DNA from: Pyronema omphalodes
Taxonomy: Eukaryota; Ascomycota; Pezizomycetes; Pezizales; Pyronemataceae
NCBI GenBank assembly: GCA_024516155.1
Contig: JAJJXM010000009.1
Coordinates: forward strand, 992,001 to 1,056,000
Direction of reading: 5' to 3'
Length of the DNA stretch: 64,000 nucleotides
Made by a program: the position numbers and the translations under genes. The first letter of the stretch is position 1; every line of letters starts with the position of its first letter. The notes beneath the pieces were generated by a model. The model saw only the letters and a program-made list of their open reading frames with translations. It had not been told where the DNA came from and searched no databases. Positions 1-10,202 of the stretch are shown piece by piece.

Positions 1-463
1 GCAAGCCCACAAGGCGAACCACTACGTCTGGTTGAGAAACCATCGTCCCTATGGACCGCTCGTTGCATTCGATGGTTGTTGCCCTTTCTGTCGTCCCGAC
101 GATGGCAAAGCGAAACCACCTCATTGGAGGTCTCTGGTTCCTTCAACTGGTAGATTTTCCGTGAACTTCAAGGAGTTGGGCGGGGGATTGGAAGCCAGGA
201 TCCATGAATTTGGAGAAGATATGAGGGGGATTAGTAAGGAGTTTGGGTAAGTAGCTCTTATAGTATGATATATGATGATTCGGTGCTAATGGATTCTCAG
301 AGGAGTGGGAATAGAGGAGGAAAGAGGAGGAATGAAGTGGGTACGGGTTGGAATTCAGGCCATTGTGTTTGCTTTTTTGATGTTGTTGTTTTTGTACTCC
401 GATCTGAAGCGGAATAATGCGTTGTATGAGAAGTGTATGGAAAGGATTAGGTGCGAGTACTGA
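1..463 (+). CDS. 3' end of a gene for a C-terminally membrane-anchored protein (partial)
   Basis: The gene enters from the left edge. It is open in the frame starting at base 2 to about 246. A 54-nt intron (247-300, GTAAGT...TCAG) then keeps the frame, and the last exon (301-463) ends in TGA. The visible part has a CCPFC motif near residue 26, which could be a small metal-binding or redox site. A hydrophobic segment in the last exon (AIVFALLMLLFLY) is followed by a basic and acidic tail ending in RCEY. This suggests a tail-anchored or multi-exon membrane protein, with the segment before the helix soluble. I do not recognise the family. The amino-terminal part lies outside the window. Confidence 0.6.
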
Positions 464-1075
464 GTACTCGGAGAAAAAGAGATGAAGTGTTTACTTGGTT
501 CAACAAACTTAATATCGGGATATCAATTTGTAAACGCTGGAATAAAATGGGGTTTACGATACGTAATATGTTGATTGTTCACTGTCCGTTTTTAATCGAC
601 TCTCATATTCAAATTCGATTGTAAACCTTACTTGTATCATGAATTAGTCTTTAGTATCTCAATCAATGGGGTTTTTTTTTTCTGATACGGGTGATTAAGG
701 TGATGTTGGGACACGCGGTCAGCTTGCTCCTTCTTGGTCGCTGAACCTCTATTCACATTCTAGCCTGGCCAGTAACCTTGGGCACAAAAGTACCAAATTT
801 ATGAAGTCTGATATTTCATCAAAGAACTGTTTCCTTCCAGAATTCCAAATCATGTTTCATGGGAGCATGATTAAGCGCCGTCCTGTATGTGCGTACAAGC
901 ATACGACCCCTGCACCGCAAGCAGTGGGGCTGAGCCCAGTCACAGTAACAAACACCACCGCCCATTCTTCCTCCTCCACCTATTTTGCTCTTCTACTTGT
1001 CTTCCGCCTCCACTTGACCTTCACCTTCATTTGTCTTCCACTTCCACTTAATTTCTACGCCAAATACGACCAAGA
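464..1075. other. Intergenic, 3'/5' flanks
   Basis: AT-rich spacer between two genes on the same strand. The last 120 bases before the next start are pyrimidine-rich (TTCCTCCTCC-like), as is usual for fungal leaders. An open frame at 801-1148 overlaps the true first exon in another phase and looks accidental. Confidence 0.5.
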
Positions 1076-3360
1076 ATGGAAGCGAAGTCGCAGTATCACC
1101 ATTTCATCCCGCGGTTCGTGCTGCGAGATTTTGCGGCGGACACAGTAATGTACGTTACCGCTTATATTACGGTTATCAAGAAATTGCACTGACAACGTAC
1201 GCATATATAGTTCCGAAACTGTTACTGCTACTACGGAAGCAAGGCCGGATCAGAAGAAACGAAACCGGAAGAAAAAGAAGAAGAAGAAGAATTTACAGTC
1301 GCAACCACAGCCGATAGAGTCGGGTACTACAGAAGATAATGCCGGAAAGTCGGAGACTGAAGATATTACGGAGGCGTTGGAAACAATCGAAATTTGCGGT
1401 GTATCTCATATTCTTCGGGAAGCCGATCAGTGCTCGGAAAAGAGGTACAAACCCTGACAACATTCTACTCTTGGTTCACTGGCTGACATTATGGCAAAGA
1501 ATCTCGGAGAAACAGCCACTAGACCATGGAGTTACACAGAAAAACAACATTCTCGAACTTGAAGACCAAACGCTGGCAGAACCGGATGCAAAGCGCAAAA
1601 AGAAAAACAAAAAAAAGGGCTACCCGGAAAACGATCCTAGAAACCCACAGATCAAGTACTACGACCTAAGCACGCAAGTAATAGAGTCACGCCGAGTGGC
1701 CCGCGCATACGGCATCCAAGATATGTATCGAGACATGAATGCCGAGGATGTGAACCATATTGAGAATAAGCTTGCGATGTTGGAACAATCTGCTTCGCAA
1801 GTAGTTCGTCTCATCAAAGACTTCCAAAAGAACCGACCTTCACCCACCATAAACCTCACCCGGATGCAACTCTACGATGTTCGAAAGTTCCTCTTCATCA
1901 TGAAATACCGCACTCCCTTGTTCTGGAAAAAGTATTCTGGAACACTGTCAGAATACAACAAGGTCGATAAGAAAGAAATCACTGCATACATGCGCAAGCA
2001 CAACATGACAAAGCCTTCCGAAGTATGGCTGCGGACTTTAAAAGTACTTCTTGATACCAAAGTTGATGCCGCTGGAGAATGGGAAAAGACTGTGGTACGT
2101 GATGCATTTGAACTCGACGCGCTGTGGTACATCCTCAATATGAACTTTTTTTACCTCGCATTCTGCGAACCTGTCGATGGAGCCGATGAGTTTGTCATAA
2201 CCGACAATGGATTTGGAATACACGAAGGCCCTACCTTTGTAAAACTTGATAAATCAACGGGGATGGAATCAGACGGTTCTTATACGGAGTATCATAAGCT
2301 TGCACCATTGTCACCAAAGCTGATGCTCGTTCTTCGCTCAAACTATCTGAGGAAAGGATCCGAAAGAGAACTCCGCAAATTACGTATGCGTCCTGAGGTT
2401 GGCAAATCAAAATCACTCTTCGAAGATCTTCCCATTGAAGCCGCGACTCCAAGCTATGCCAACAACACGGCGCTGGTTGGAAAATTCGAGGCGAAGGATG
2501 AACACACATTTGCTTTTAAGATCCAGCCAATTTCACGCCATCACGTGGACCTATTAAATGGTCTCTTATTACACGAAGCAAGAGGATCTATCACATGGCG
2601 TTCAGATTCAGCTATGCGAAGGACACTCGACATCTTCCTAAAGAGCCCGAAATTTCCAATTACAGGGGCTAATAACTTTGTCAAGATGAAGCGGGATTCC
2701 AAAATCCATTTGGCTTTGCTGCTTCAAAAAAACAAAACAGATATTTTCAGTTCGACTGGGCCTGGTAAGGACGAGCATAAAGCACTAGTGTTGCAAGAAT
2801 ATCTCCAGCTCGGTGGCACATCCACGTGTTTCGTACAAGACTGGGCAACAGCAATGCTGATTACAGAAGAAAGAAGTGACCTTTCAAAAAAATTACCAAT
2901 GGGTCCAGAAAGCGTCGATGCTCAGAATGCTAGAAATCGATTAATCATGTTGAGGTTCTCACAACTTCCGGCACATTTAATATATCTCCATGTAAAACTC
3001 TGGCGTATAAGCGCAATGCTAAATGCCTACGGCAAAGATTATCATTCGCCGGATGAGCTCTGGAAAATTTCCATGACTGGACCAGAAGATATTATCGCAA
3101 AATGTATGTCAGAAGTCAACGTCCTCATTATGCTGAAATGAACAAACCTAATGAGTATCGGTACAGTGGCACATATCATTCCGTCCGCATATCACAGCCG
3201 TTTGATCTTAGAGGCAACAATGAAAGAGTTCTTCCGTGGGGTAACATTCAATTTAAGATGTCAAGAATTCACGGATGTAATGGTGACGGAAATTACAATG
3301 TTCTCTCAGTGGGGTGATATTTGCTCTTCATGTAAGTCTGACGTATTCTCTTCTGACTAG
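1076..3360 (+). CDS. DUF4238 family protein
   Basis: Four exons fit in frame: 1076-1149, 1211-1444, 1500-3103 and 3167-3360, giving about 701 residues. The introns start GTACGT, GTACAA and GTATGT and end TAG, AAG and CAG. The protein begins MEAKSQYHHFIPRFVLRDFA. The HHFIPxFxLRxFA signature at the extreme N-terminus is what identifies DUF4238, a family of unknown biochemical function common in fungi and bacteria. A Lys-rich low-complexity stretch follows (about residues 40-60). The remaining ~550 residues look like a mixed alpha/beta globular domain. No signal peptide or membrane helix is seen. The 3' end is uncertain. If the last intron is not used, the frame stops at 3141 (649 residues). An open frame also continues after the TAG at 3358-3360 as far as 3663. 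Confidence 0.75.
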
Positions 3361-3663
3361 AATCATCTGATCAAAGAAGGTTTTATGGAAAACACACCAT
3401 TTCATTCAACTTTAGGACAACAAATTATATCACCAGAGCGCAGCGAAGATTTGGAAAGTACTCTGGGCGACAGGTTTAAACTTGACCTCAAAAGAAGAGC
3501 AAATCTCAAAACCAATCAAATCCTTGAAAATATGTGGGCAGAAACCGAGGAAGAAGCAAAATTGCTGCATGTTCTGTTATGGGTCCATCTTTGGCCTACA
3601 GTTGAGAGCCTTGCAGAAGCATACGCATTGCAATTTGGGAAAGACAGGGATGATGTGGATTGA
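3361..3663 (+). other. Open continuation downstream of the DUF4238 gene
   Basis: After the TAG at 3358-3360 the same frame stays open for 100 codons to TGA at 3661. It encodes a charged helical sequence with motifs such as ENMWAETEEEAKLLHVLL. The text just before it (3332-3360) looks like a 29-nt mini-intron (GTAAGT, CTGAC, CTAG). Removing it gives a stop in the frame used upstream. The stretch could be a true C-terminal exon reached by another donor, or a tail lost through a nonsense mutation. Confidence 0.35.
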
Positions 3664-4403
3664 TTTTGCCATAGCTGAGGATATAAACAATGTTGTGTTT
3701 TTCATGCATCTTGTATTACCCATATCATGCGGCTACTAAAAGGTCTCAAAAATTGATTTCAACAGTTTTCTTTGAGCTCAAGGATGTATCTGGATAATGT
3801 CATAAATAGTTTACACTCTATATAATTCACAAATAGCAATATCATAACCATAACTTCAGAGGTTTCCCCAGAAAATGCAAAGGAATATATGTCATATGAT
3901 AGCCAATGTCAACCGCAATTCTTAAAAGATAGATTTTGGTTCATAGAGGACCAGTTTTCTTGGAATTTGCGGCTGTATAAAGGGACATAATTCGGCTCAG
4001 CGATACAACAGAAAGCACGACTTACCCTTGTACCCAGAAAAAACGTCAGAAACAATCCCGTGAAACCTGATGGCTAGCTAACCAAGAGTATCCACGTGTT
4101 TGAAGTTACTGTTTACAAAATTCATCTCCGTTCATACATCACTTTGAACCCCGATTTTTGCAACGTACTGAAATCAAAACCCGAATCCGCTGACTTTGAT
4201 TCCAGACAACTTCAGCCCTCCGAGTGATCCATTATGTTCCTTCGACCCTCATCCCTCTTGAATCTTAAAATCTTTCATAAATACCGACCTCTTCCACAAT
4301 AATCTTCCCATCAGCTTCATCTCTCATCCAACCAACCAACATCTAACCAACAGTTAAACAACAGCTAACACTACCTAACCAACAGCTAACATCACTTATC
4401 AAC
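3664..4403. other. Intergenic, promoter side of the small Pro/Thr gene
   Basis: AT-rich at first. From about 4300 it becomes a C/A-rich leader with repeated CAACCAACAT/CTAACCAACAG words directly before the ATG at 4404. No gene seen. Confidence 0.45.
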
Positions 4404-5000
4404 ATGAACTCGTCGCCCTCCCCACCACCCACTCCTACCCCCACCCCCACTCCTACCCGCCGCAGCACTGTCCCTGACGTGTCTCCCATCTCTCACATGG
4501 AAAGTCCCGCCCAAGCTCGTCGTCGTCAAAAGCTCGCCGAGGCCCACCAGAAGCTTATGGTAGACTTCGAAAAAGCCAAGCGTATATCAACCTTTTCCCC
4601 TGCTATCAAAAGTCCCCCCATCGAATGAGGGTGCGTTTGGTTCAAACCGAGAACATGGTTTTAAGCCCTTTTTACCTGTGAAAATAGGCTAAAAAACTTT
4701 GTTTTCGGTCGAACCAAACGCACCCTGATATAAACATATACTAACAACAAAATAGAACGTGAACGCGGTTACAATGTCGACCAGGGACTTCAAGCTAGTG
4801 AAGCCCTTAAGGCTATGTCTCAGCGATTGAGAGCTAATAGTGCCGCCGCTGCTGATAAAATCAGAAGAGAGAAAGAACAGGTTGCCAAGATGAGAGAGGC
4901 GGCACTTAAGGAACAGCAGCAAGAGTCAGGAGAAGATTCTATGATGATCGATGAAGATATCGAGGGTTATGAAGAGGATCAAGGTGGGTTTGGATGCTAA
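4404..5000 (+). CDS. Small hypothetical protein, Pro/Thr-rich N-terminus and coiled coil
   Basis: Two exons, 4404-4581 and 4756-5000, join in frame across a 174-nt intron (GTATAT donor, TACTAAC branch site at about 4739-4745, AATAG acceptor). The product has 140 residues. A repeat of Pro-Thr dipeptides (about residues 7-18) is followed by a Ser/Pro linker. Then come two charged helical blocks (AQARRRQKLAEAHQKL and DKIRREKEQVAKMREAALKE) likely to form a coiled coil, and an acidic tail (SMMIDEDIEGYEED). No signal peptide. I do not recognise the family. The intron is longer than its neighbours because a MITE sits inside it. If the intron is ignored, a false 74-residue frame ends at 4628. Confidence 0.6.
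4629..4725. mobile_element. MITE, 97 bp, 15-bp perfect terminal inverted repeats, TGA target duplication
   Basis: The ends are GGGTGCGTTTGGTTC (4629-4643) and its exact reverse complement (4711-4725). The inverted match continues imperfectly for about another 12 bases. The element is flanked on both sides by TGA (4626-4628 and 4726-4728), which fits a 3-bp target-site duplication. TIR sequences of this style and 3-bp duplications are typical of PIF/Harbinger-type MITEs; that assignment is inference. It encodes nothing and lies wholly inside the intron of the 4404-5000 gene, leaving donor, branch site and acceptor intact. Confidence 0.8.
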
Positions 5001-8000
5001 GTTGAAGGTTGGATTGGGCTGATGATCAAACGCAGGCTATGAGCAGTCTCCGGTTAAGCGTTCTTAAGCGTGCTTTTGACGCGACTGGAAATTACATCCA
5101 GAACTAGTTGGAGGATACTGCGATTTAAATTGTTATTTGGTCATAAGGGAGTCGCGCCTACTTGCTTATTATTACCCCACTCTTTGGGATTATGGTTGCT
5201 GTGTTGGGTGATTCGGAGGATTTTATGAGATTTTATGAGGTATTGTTATTGCAGAATGGGCTTATTATGAGTTTGTTCAAATAGTAACTGCATCTCTTTG
5301 TTTACAATGGTTCATCACTGAGTTCATAACCTGCACCGTGAAGATTATAACCCGCACAAGATTACAACCCGCACTGCAAGGCTTATCAGATTACGTGCAG
5401 TCCAAGTACGAGTGTTTTGTGTGTTACAAATATTACAAAGCTATCAATATGTGTGCGTGCTACTTGAACAAAACCTCCGTATATATGATGATTTGGCGTG
5501 TTGCTTGATGATAAATTTCTAACTTCGTGATGGGTCAATGTTTGGCCCTCGGGGGTTGAAGTGCATGAACCACCTTGGGGTAGTAATTGACACGACATTA
5601 ACCTAAGCTGACGTATTATTTTCTATAGATAAAGGTATACTGGCGAGATGGAAGACCACTCATATGTAAAGAATTAAGGTACAGTATTTTCCAACCTAGA
5701 CAACCACGTTATTTTTGCAATTTTCTTTGTCAACCATGTATGGGCAATATAATTTGCCGAATGTCTATGGGTAGGTTAATAATCTTCAGCGCAACCGTGC
5801 GATAGCCCGGGTTCTTTGGGTGCGGAAGAAAGCTTTTTGTTCCGTGGTTGACATCAAACCGTTGGAATGCGGGCTAAACGCGGGGGTTGAACCGAACCTT
5901 CGGAACATAAGTCTACGATATCATTGACTTCAAAGTCTAGCCTGACCCGGAGATATGGTGCCATAGCGCTGATGTGTTTCAAGAGTGCAAATTACGGATA
6001 ATGAACTATCATGTTCGTGTGATAGCGTGTGGAAGATGGAGGTGGAGGTCTAGTGCTTAGGTCTTAGGGTTGGGGGCTGACGAATTGACGTCAATAGGGT
6101 CTTCGATTACAACGCATGACATGCTTAATGAATGATTGAAAGCTTATTCTAACAGTTTTATGTGTCTTGCATACGGTAAACTTCCACATTGTGTAAATAT
6201 TGTTTATATCACCTCATCTTGGTAGTTCCTCGGACCTCCAAAGCTCCGACACCTGCTGCCGGAAGGCCACAAGCACGGTGAATCGAAAAGACTTGGTTCA
6301 CGGTACCACTAGAGATAGGTCACATCAAATTCATCGTCAACAGACCATCCGTCATAGATCCAGTTTTGACGTGGTGAATTCTGGACGAGCGAAGCTAGAT
6401 GCGGATCACGGAGAGATGTAATCAGGATCCCGTCCATTGACATTCAATGTGCTATTGGATGATCAGCAATAGCTACCTATGAGCTAGTGATGAGTCATGC
6501 CAACTATGTACTCTGAGGTCCTACATTCCGTCTCGATGTGATCGGGGCCCTGAATTCCGAACGCAGCTGCGGTACAGCTAGCCACCCGATAGTATTGCAG
6601 TAGTCGACAGCGGACACGGGAATTCCGAAAAATAGGCTGCATTTGTCAATTTATGATTCTGAGCTTCGAATTGAGTTTATGAGCGTGATTCATGATGATG
6701 AAGGCCCGACCATAAAACAATCGATATGATCAGACTGCTTATAAATCTTCCGAGTCCCAAGCAACACTGGTAGGGCCTACGGTCCAACCCGCACCTAAGA
6801 GCTTAAGTCCGGTAGCTTTAGACTATCTTTGATTTGACCAATCAAATTGCAAGGCTGAAGATACTCCAGACTTCATAGCTTGGGGTACGTGCGGATGATT
6901 CCCAGCAACAGATTGCCTGATCTATGCTCCAGCTACAGAGATAACCTTCGATATCAACGGTATCAACCCGTGATTACAATAAGTAGCGTGCACACAAATA
7001 GGCGCGTGCTAAAATGTCCGATAATTTCAAAGATGGGGTACGACACGAAAATTTCAACTTCGAACATCTTCCAGAAATTCTGAATTTTCATCAGCAAAGA
7101 TAAATTATTATGGACCAATCATCCCATCATTTGTCGTCCCAGGTTATGCATCGAAACACTCGAGTGATATCATGTGCTCTCAACGTTTCATGCTCCAACT
7201 GCCTAAAATTTAGTGTGGGGGAATTGGCGCGGAACCGGCAGTCCGGGAGTTCCTTGAACCACTACCGAAGAGGCAGTCCATACAAAGAGGTCAGAGAGCA
7301 GTGCACGCCTCCAGGTTAGCACTACCCAATCCGTTCGTTTGACTGTGTACAAACAATTCTGGTTCGTTGTTTGACAGAATTTAAAAAAATCGTGGGCGGC
7401 AAAGGTATTTTTTGACAGGACGCAGTCATCTGGTGATGCGCGGCCGGTCATATGTTGCTCGAAAGCTCTCGACGACTCGCAGGTGATTTATAATAAATCC
7501 CCCTGCCTGTCTGCCGTCGCCACGCTTGGAAGAGGCTCTTTCGGTGATGGTCTGTGCATTTCGGCTGCTTCCCTAACTGGTTTATGCGTTAGAAGAGCGC
7601 GATGGATCGGGGATGAGATGGAAGTGGGCTGGAGGTGAGCGTGCTGGGGGTTCTGGAGGTTCTGGAGGTTCTCTGGAGGTTCTGGAGAGGCTGTCGTTCT
7701 GATTTCGAGTATCTAGAGTGTCCTCTAGTGGTCCCTCAAGGACCCTTCCGTGCAGAAGTAGCAGGTGAATGGCTTCTAAATGTGCTTTAATTCGCCTCTA
7801 ATGGTGTTCTAACTCGCCTTCACCTCTCCCCAGCCCGCCCTAACCCCCTCCACGCCTTCCCCGTTGTAGAGCCGAATCACTGCTTTGGGACATCGCGACT
7901 CCCTCTCTCGCCTCTGGAAGGTCGAGTTGTTGGCTGCCAAGTCTGTGCGGGTCGAGGTCCATCCTCGTCTGGGCTAGCTGGCCTCTGTCCGCTGTCGGCA

Positions 8001-8210
8001 CCAGAAAAAAAACACAGCACACACCCTTTTCTCCCTAGTATAGAGACCACTCCGCTACTCCAACCACCACACATCTTCTCTTCAACGCGGTTGCTCCCTT
8101 TTCCTCCCTCCCTCCTCCTACTTCATCACCGTAATTCATCAACCCTTCACGACAGTCAACGAGTTCATCACCCTTCTTCTTTATACCACAACTATACAAC
8201 ATCTTTAATC
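5001..8210. other. Long intergenic region upstream of alpha-tubulin
   Basis: About 3.2 kb with no convincing coding frame; the open frames are short and low quality. A GGTTCTGGA-type short repeat lies at about 7648-7690. From about 8040 the sequence is strongly pyrimidine-rich (CTTTTCTCCC, CCTCCCTCCTCC), with CAACC/CATC words just before the tubulin ATG. This is the expected leader of a highly expressed fungal gene. Confidence 0.5.
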
Positions 8211-10202
8211 ATGAGAGAGGTTATTTCGCTCAACGGTACGTCAACAACGCCAGCAGCACAGCATACCCCGCCCGTTGTTCGAGCCCCTATCCACAACGCG
8301 TGATACCCAGTACCTGCAATACACGCAAACGCCACCCCTTGAACCTGGCTGGCTGTAGGAAGATGAAACGTTACTGACTTTATCGCGAATAGTCGGTCAG
8401 GCTGGTTGTCAGATCGCCAACTCCTGCTGGGAGGTAAGCTCATCCTACCCCGTGTTTCCGGCACCTAAGCTTCCGCGATGGACGTGCTAACTTAAATCTG
8501 TTTATAGTTGTACTGTTTGGAGCACGGTATTCAGGTATATTAACACCTTCAGATCCTCCTTTCACTCTGGCTATGCGATCCGCCATCCGGACTCTTTTGG
8601 CACCCGGCTGGGATTGGGAAGTTTGTTCAATTAAGGAACGTGTTACTGACGCGTTGGTTATCTGTAGCCTGATGGATACCTCACTGAGGAGCGCCAGAGA
8701 GGTCCCCAGGACCAGGGATTCAGCACATTCTTCTCCGAGACTGGTATGTTTGGACACGTTGTGCTTTCAATATCACTTCCCGAAGCTATGCCAAGCTCGG
8801 GGAGTGGTGCAAATCGGTTCGGCACGGCATTCTAACACGACTCAACTTTATAGGTCAGGGAAAGTACGTTCCCCGTACCATCTACGTTGACTTGGAGCCC
8901 AATGTGGTCGACGAAGTCCGCACCGGTATCTACCGCAACTTGTTCCACCCCGAGCAGATGATCACCGGAAAGGAGGATGCTTCCAACAACTGTATGGATC
9001 CCGATAAGACGATAATTAGTAATCCGGCGACGAGTGCTAACCGATATAGACGCCCGTGGACACTACACCGTTGGAAAGGAGTTGATTGACCAGGTTCTCG
9101 ACAAGATCCGCCGCGTTGCCGACAACTGTGGTGGTCTCCAGGGTTTCCTTGTTTTCCACTCCTTCGGAGGAGGAACTGGATCCGGATTCGGAGCCTTGTT
9201 GATGGAGCGTCTCTCCGTTGACTACGGAAAGAAGTGCAAGTTGGAGTTCTCCGTCTACCCCGCCCCCCAGGTCTCCACCGCCGTTGTTGAGCCCTACAAC
9301 TCCATCTTGACCACCCACACCACCCTCGAGCACTCCGACTGTTCCTTCATGGTCGACAACGAGGCCATCTACGACATTTGCCGCAGAAACCTCGACATTG
9401 AGAGACCCAACTACGAGAACTTGAACAGATTGATCGCCCAGGTCGTCTCTTCCATCACCGCCTCCCTCCGTTTCGATGGTTCCTTGAACGTCGACTTGAA
9501 CGAGTTCCAGACCAACTTGGTCCCCTACCCCCGTATCCACTTCCCCCTCGTCTCTTACGCTCCCGTCATCTCCGCCGCCAAGGCTTCCCACGAGGCCAAC
9601 TCCGTCCAGGAGATCTCCAACTCTTGCTTCGAGCCCCACAACCAGATGGTCAAGTGCGACCCCCGCAACGGAAAGTACATGGCTACCTGCTTGTTGTACC
9701 GTGGAGACGTTGTCCCCAAGGAGGTTCACGGAGCTGTTGCCAGCATCAAGAACCGCCGTACCATCCAGTTCGTCGACTGGTGCCCTACCGGATTCAAGAT
9801 CGGTATCTGCTACCAGCCTCCTCAGCTCGTGCCCAACGGAGACTTGGCCAAGGTCAACCGTGCTGTGTATGTTACCCCCGCAATGCTTCCTTCTCAAGGA
9901 TTTGGCTAATAAACAAACAGCTGTATGTTGTCCAACACCACCGCCATCGCCGAGGCATGGGGTGCTCTTAGTGCGAAGTTCGACCTCATGTACAGCAAGC
10001 GTGCTTTCGTGCACTGGTACGTTGGTGAGGGTATGGAGGAGGGAGAGTTCTCTGAGGCTCGTGAGGACTTGGCTGCTCTTGGTATGTTACTTCAATTGCT
10101 ATTGATGGGAGAGCAAACACTAACAGTATATCTACAGAGCGCGATTACGAGGAGGTTGCCACTGACTCCGTCGGTGACGAGGTTGAGGAGGCCGAGTACT
10201 AA
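8211..10202 (+). CDS. Alpha-tubulin
   Basis: Eight exons: 8211-8235, 8393-8433, 8508-8534, 8668-8743, 8854-8991, 9050-9866, 9921-10081 and 10138-10202, together 449 residues. It polymerises with beta-tubulin into microtubules. The diagnostic features are all present: N-terminal [15 protein letters not shown], the nucleotide-binding GGGTGSG loop in exon 6, and an acidic C-terminal tail ending EEAEY with a terminal tyrosine. Splitting the start into very short 5' exons is normal for fungal tubulin genes. Every intron has a GT...AG boundary and keeps the frame. No other tubulin gene is in the window. The long frame on the opposite strand (9037-10014) is a by-product of codon bias. Confidence 0.97.

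Noticed and set aside
801..1148. 115-codon frame overlapping the first DUF4238 exon
   Set aside because: Different phase from the HHFIP-coding exon, and low-complexity.
9037..10014. 325-codon frame on the strand opposite alpha-tubulin
   Set aside because: It mirrors the tubulin exons, rich in GVVGLGG-type residues that arise from biased tubulin codons.
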